Assembly: GCF_002563895.1 (NCBI RefSeq)
Contig: NZ_PDJB01000001.1
Coordinates: 4,199,501-4,263,500 of the forward strand
Origin: Pseudomonas lurida
GTDB taxonomy: Bacteria; Pseudomonadota; Gammaproteobacteria; Pseudomonadales; Pseudomonadaceae
DNA length: 64,000 nt
Reading direction: 5' to 3'
Shown: piece by piece, positions 61,301 to 64,000 of the stretch
How the letters are laid out: each line of letters begins with the position of its first letter
Numbering within the stretch: the stretch's first letter is position 1
Made by a program: the position numbers and the translations under genes
The notes under the pieces: model-generated
What the model was told of the DNA's origin: nothing
Seen by the model: only the letters and a program-made list of their open reading frames with translations
Databases searched by the model: none

Positions 61301-64000
61301 TGTCGTGGGTCAGTGCGGCGACTTGTTGGGAGGTGAGGGTTACACCGACGGCGAGGTTAAGTTGCTCCTTGCTGGCAATGGCGTTGTTCATCAAGTACTT
61401 GAACATGCCTTCATCGGTGGTCTGGCCAGCGATGAAACGTTGTCCGGTTCGGGCAGTAACGGCTTGTTGGATCAGGCGCTGTTCGTAAAGGCCGTCACCC
61501 AGGCGTTTCCAGCTGGTTTCGGGGTCATAGCCGAGGTGGCCGAGCAGGTAGTCCGAGCTCATGAATTGCTTGAGGTCGGTAAAGGCAGAGTTGGTTTCGA
61601 CCAGGTATTTAGGGCCAACAACTACGCGACTGGCGTCCGAGCCCTGGATGTTGGCCTTGCTCAGGTCCTGGCTGTTTTTGGCGGCAGCGGCGCTATCGAC
61701 CACATGGAACAACCCGTTCGTACCGCTCGGCAACGTGAAGCCTGGCAGGGTGGTCGGGTTGACTTGTTGCTGTGCCAGGTCGGGTGGCAGTTGTGGGTTC
61801 AGCACGACCACGGCGGGTTTGGTCACAGCAGTGGCGCCGCCTTTGTCCGAAACCGGTGTAGGCGGTGCGAACTGTACAATGCTGCTGTTTTCCAACTGCT
61901 GGGTAGCCAAGATACTGACGTTGCCACCCGCTTGAATCACCGAGGCGATCGGATCGCCCGGGGTCACGGTGGTGGTATCACCTACGAGACTGAAGGAATT
62001 GAGTGCGCCAACTGGCAACACCTTGGGGTTAGGTTGTGCGTTGTAGGGGTAGATCCAGTTCGCACGGAAACGGTCATCGGTACCGTCAGTTATGCGGCCT
62101 GTGTTCCAAGTACGTGTACGCGTGCTGGTGCCGGTAGTCGCGCCGATGTTTGCGAAGATGTCAGCGGTGATCAGCAGGTCCGCGCCCGAGGCCATAGTGC
62201 TGTATTTATTGAGAACACTTGATCCTTCGACGGTCAGTTTGGTGCCACTCTGGATCAAAGAGCTGGCCGAATCTGTCGCCACCACACTCTTGGAGACTTC
62301 ATGCGCAACGTAGTCGACGTTGTGATGATCACCACTGCAGTCGTAGCACGTTACGCTGAGGTAGCCCGACACGGCTTCGTCGACAGTGCTGAACACATCC
62401 TTGCGGTTGATCACGCTGTCGCTGCGCACTAATACGTCGTTGGTGGCCTCGATATGGCTGGAGATGTTTTCCAACGACGCACTGCGCTCCACGCCGTCGC
62501 GAGCCATTACGCTCAGGCCGCCCAAGCTGTAGATATCGGCGTAGTAATTGGTCAGGTTCTTGAGGCGCAGCGCCATGTCAGTGCCGCTGAAGATCAGGCC
62601 GTGGTCGTTGCGTACAGCGTCAGCGTTCACATCAACCTTGCCGGCACCACCCAGGGTACCGGTGTTCGTGACGTTGGTAGCAGTCAGAGAGAACGCCCCG
62701 CCGCTGGTGATACGCCCGGCATTGATCCACGTGTCGCCTTTACCGGTGAAACTCTGGCTGGCCGCAAGCTTGCCGGTGGATGCCTGGTTGAACTGGCCGA
62801 CGTTGACGTTGAGCACATCAGCTTGAACGTCAGTGCTGTTGTCCCAGGTCGCGGCATCGACGGTCAGTGTGCCGGCAGTGGCAACGCTTCCGCCGATATT
62901 GCTGAACTTCGCCAGATCGACCCCAAAAGTGCCGGTGCCGACATGGAGGATATTACCGTCGGTGTTCTTGAAACTGGACATGCGCAGGGACACGTCATGG
63001 TTGGCGGCTTCGATCATGCCGCTCTGGTTATCGAGCAACTGCGCGCTGGCCACGCTGGCGGTACCTTGCTGGCCAAGAGAACGCAGCTTGCCGTTCTGGT
63101 TGTTGATGGACGCGGCGTCGATCAGCATACCGCTGCTGCCTTCGACCAGGCCAGATTGGTTGCTCAACTCGCCAGTGAGGCCAAAATCGATGGCGTCGGA
63201 GGCCGCTCGGCCTTGGATGTTGTTGAGGTCGTGAGCACGAACCGTCAGCTTTTGCTTGGCCAGCAGGGCGCCGTCTTGGTTGTCGAGGGTGGCAGTGGTG
63301 ATCAGTGCATCGCCACTCAAGGCGGACACTTGGCCGCCGTTATTGATTACTGATTGTTGCGCACCCAAGTCGAGCGAATCGGCCTGGATCAGCCCCGCGT
63401 CGCCCACGACAGTTAACGACTTGCCGTTATCCAGCACCGTTGCCAGGGTGGTTTTAAGTTTGCCTGCAACGCTGGCTAAAACGCCGCCACGGTTATCGAC
63501 ACTCTTGGCATCGATATCGAGTTCGCCGGTCTGGGTGATGACACTGCCATCTTGGTTGTTCAGTCCCTCACTCAGAGTCGCGGTGATTCCGCTCTGACTG
63601 AGCAAGCTGCCGGTGGCGTTGTCCACCGCACCGACGTTGAGGGTTAGGCCCTGCTGGGTGCTGATGATGCCTTTGCCGGAGTTGATCAGTTGCTGGTGGG
63701 CCGTGAGGCCCATTGCATTGGCGGACGCGATGTAGCCGTCGAGGCTGTTGTCGATGATGTCGGCGGTCAGAGTGAGCTGGCCTTGACTGATCAGTTTGCC
63801 GCCTTGCTGATTGATGATTTTGGCGGTAGCGAGAATGTCGCCCTGGCTGGTGATCTGACCCTTAACGTTTTCGACGGTGGTGCCGTCCAGGGTCAGCGCA
63901 CCTTTGGCGGTGATTTTGCCGCTGCTATTGTCTAGGCTGGCCACGTCCAGGCCCAGAGTGTCCTGACTGCTGATGATGCCGCTGGTGTTCTTCACCGCTG
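58335..64000 (-). CDS. cdiA: CdiA-like filamentous hemagglutinin/adhesin, C-terminal part (gene runs off the window)
   Basis: At least 1,888 codons are in view and the 5' end is beyond 64000; the V codon at 63995 is not a start. The visible part consists of hemagglutinin beta-helix repeats (for example AGKDLVNMQGG, GNNLVNTRLAEAGE) typical of two-partner-secreted exoproteins. A DUF637-like region follows (IDIKQVDQQSVSQTIDAMVQ; then hydrophobic GAGAKIAIAILMSFIMGPAG). The C-terminal 70 residues (NKSTANALNEHFGESLAPRE ... GRILDNGDYVGKAGEVI) form a small variable toxin domain that I cannot name. No VENN motif is seen. The TpsB partner and N-terminus lie outside. Confidence 0.9.
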   Translation of the reverse strand, partial: AVKNTSGIISSQDTLGLDVASLDNSSGKITAKGALTLDGTTVENVKGQITSQGDILATAKIINQQGGKLISQGQLTLTADIIDNSLDGYIASANAMGLTAHQQLINSGKGIISTQQGLTLNVGAVDNATGSLLSQSGITATLSEGLNNQDGSVITQTGELDIDAKSVDNRGGVLASVAGKLKTTLATVLDNGKSLTVVGDAGLIQADSLDLGAQQSVINNGGQVSALSGDALITTATLDNQDGALLAKQKLTVRAHDLNNIQGRAASDAIDFGLTGELSNQSGLVEGSSGMLIDAASINNQNGKLRSLGQQGTASVASAQLLDNQSGMIEAANHDVSLRMSSFKNTDGNILHVGTGTFGVDLAKFSNIGGSVATAGTLTVDAATWDNSTDVQADVLNVNVGQFNQASTGKLAASQSFTGKGDTWINAGRITSGGAFSLTATNVTNTGTLGGAGKVDVNADAVRNDHGLIFSGTDMALRLKNLTNYYADIYSLGGLSVMARDGVERSASLENISSHIEATNDVLVRSDSVINRKDVFSTVDEAVSGYLSVTCYDCSGDHHNVDYVAHEVSKSVVATDSASSLIQSGTKLTVEGSSVLNKYSTMASGADLLITADIFANIGATTGTSTRTRTWNTGRITDGTDDRFRANWIYPYNAQPNPKVLPVGALNSFSLVGDTTTVTPGDPIASVIQAGGNVSILATQQLENSSIVQFAPPTPVSDKGGATAVTKPAVVVLNPQLPPDLAQQQVNPTTLPGFTLPSGTNGLFHVVDSAAAAKNSQDLSKANIQGSDASRVVVGPKYLVETNSAFTDLKQFMSSDYLLGHLGYDPETSWKRLGDGLYEQRLIQQAVTARTGQRFIAGQTTDEGMFKYLMNNAIASKEQLNLAVGVTLTSQQVAALTHDIVWMEDQVVNGEHVLVPVLYMAQANNRLTADGALIQGKDVTLIAGADLKNAGTLRASESLSAAAGNNLVNTRLAEAGEKLKLVAGKDLVNMQGGILKGKDVDLSTLTGDIRNDRTITTIENSGKGFSSKTAVVDSAASIEAGNNLTMHAARDLLNVGGAITAGKSASLSAGNDVVIAAAREETGSMRQDKRHFWEQSQTVQHASEIKVGEDLDVNATNELTMVASHVKAGGDVNLSGTDVNLLAAANEESSEYRYKRSGKKINQEEDHARQQGTTIEAGGDVKVAALHDVTMVSSKIDAGNEAYLAAGNKMNLLAELNRDYSLYDMTKKGSWGSNAAKRDEVTQRTYVGSEIKTGGDLTLKSGGDQRYQVASLNSGKDLTLDSGGRIVFEGVKDYHDESHTKSKGDLAWYKMKGEGKTDETLRQSALIAQGKLVIKAVEGVRIDIKQVDQQSVSQTIDAMVQADPNLAWMKQAEARGDIDWRQVKEIHDSFKYESSGLGAGAKIAIAILMSFIMGPAGFGLQGANLAVATSLGTTAATSTINNKGNLGLAVKETFSAGSLKNAAVAGVTASLINYADTKWFSDASGATNGGSTVASSGPIQNPGYASSMLKPENWANTLLRSGTHALINGSVSTVITGGSLGSNLGEAFIGEGIELGAAIGNKKIGDLAANLDVTPKIAEKLVLHAALGGLIAKARGESFASGAIAGGVAQGLTPIANGLLAEYVSSRFEAADLSAAGSQLKIGTAQIIGLIAAGAAGGNPATGSLIGGTAEKYNDQGFHLDPTDQFNDDGLPPQNTPSDVDKLKAEISLFILMGLVPESLGGAAEGFIARITGMFSKSSSEALAGAGTRAGAGGASEIGAKAGGAVAEGAGAAAEEIVAGAKGNQLINGKWVDAEGLPLPVPSSVGASGRVPNVLQTGGNTLNKSTANALNEHFGESLAPREWGRALEALKADAGKLPNNFHGRILDNGDYVGKAGEVIGNIRDYLP

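Noticed and set aside
60858-62222. 454-codon plus-strand frame
   Set aside because: Antisense to the beta-helix repeats of cdiA; periodic sequence makes long antisense frames.

Overview
This is chromosomal DNA from a Pseudomonas, most likely of the P. fluorescens group. The support is high-GC core genes with typical Pseudomonas neighbours (MocR regulator, panB, YeeE/YedE, a DUF2986 gene), REP/REPIN palindromes of the fluorescent-pseudomonad type, an MvaT-type nucleoid protein, P2-like tailocin or prophage tail genes, and conjugation genes of the PFL_46xx/PilL/TraD integrating-conjugative-element (ICE) type.

Layout. 1-23 kb is core or long-resident chromosome: hydrolase, MocR, panB, a sulfur-transport-like membrane protein, a perfectly periodic 157-bp tandem REPIN array (about 5.08-6.29 kb), MFS exporter, secreted nuclease, SDR, a KaiC-like ATPase/histidine-kinase operon, an MFS/TetR pair, LysR, small heat-shock protein, a four-gene WYL operon that may be an uncharacterised defence or stress locus (16.6-20.9 kb), and an ArsR-quinone oxidoreductase-monooxygenase operon with two matching operators.

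At 23.48 kb a 3' fragment of tRNA-Asn followed by the tRNA terminator marks an attachment site. To its right lies an island: tyrosine integrase, MobH relaxase, ICE maintenance genes (DUF3577, RadC-like, C5 methyltransferase overlapping a second reading frame, MvaT-like silencer, SLATT protein, HNH and NUC1 nucleases), a GNAT gene broken by an IS5-family element, a P2-like tail and lysis remnant (gpU, gpX, gpD, endolysin, Rz/Rz1), an AT-rich block with an EAL protein and an autotransporter, a phosphonate catabolic module (phnX, LysR, OPA-type MFS, Fe-alcohol dehydrogenase), and the PilL-to-TraD segment of the conjugation region. This segment stops at 56.66 kb, beside an IS66 remnant. The window ends in the 3' part of a large minus-strand contact-dependent inhibition locus: cdiA, its immunity gene and orphan toxin remnants.

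How they work together. Integrase, MobH, TraD and the PilL-type genes belong to one conjugative element, but no mating-pair-formation ATPase is in view, so the element may be decayed or rearranged. Four of its genes share a two-hairpin leader in which the second hairpin pairs with the Shine-Dalgarno, with compensatory base changes between copies. This is the most unusual regulatory signal in the window. The phosphonate genes look like cargo that would import and degrade a phosphonate through phosphonoacetaldehyde. The nucleases, SLATT protein, methyltransferase, WYL operon and CDI locus make this an accessory and conflict-rich region.
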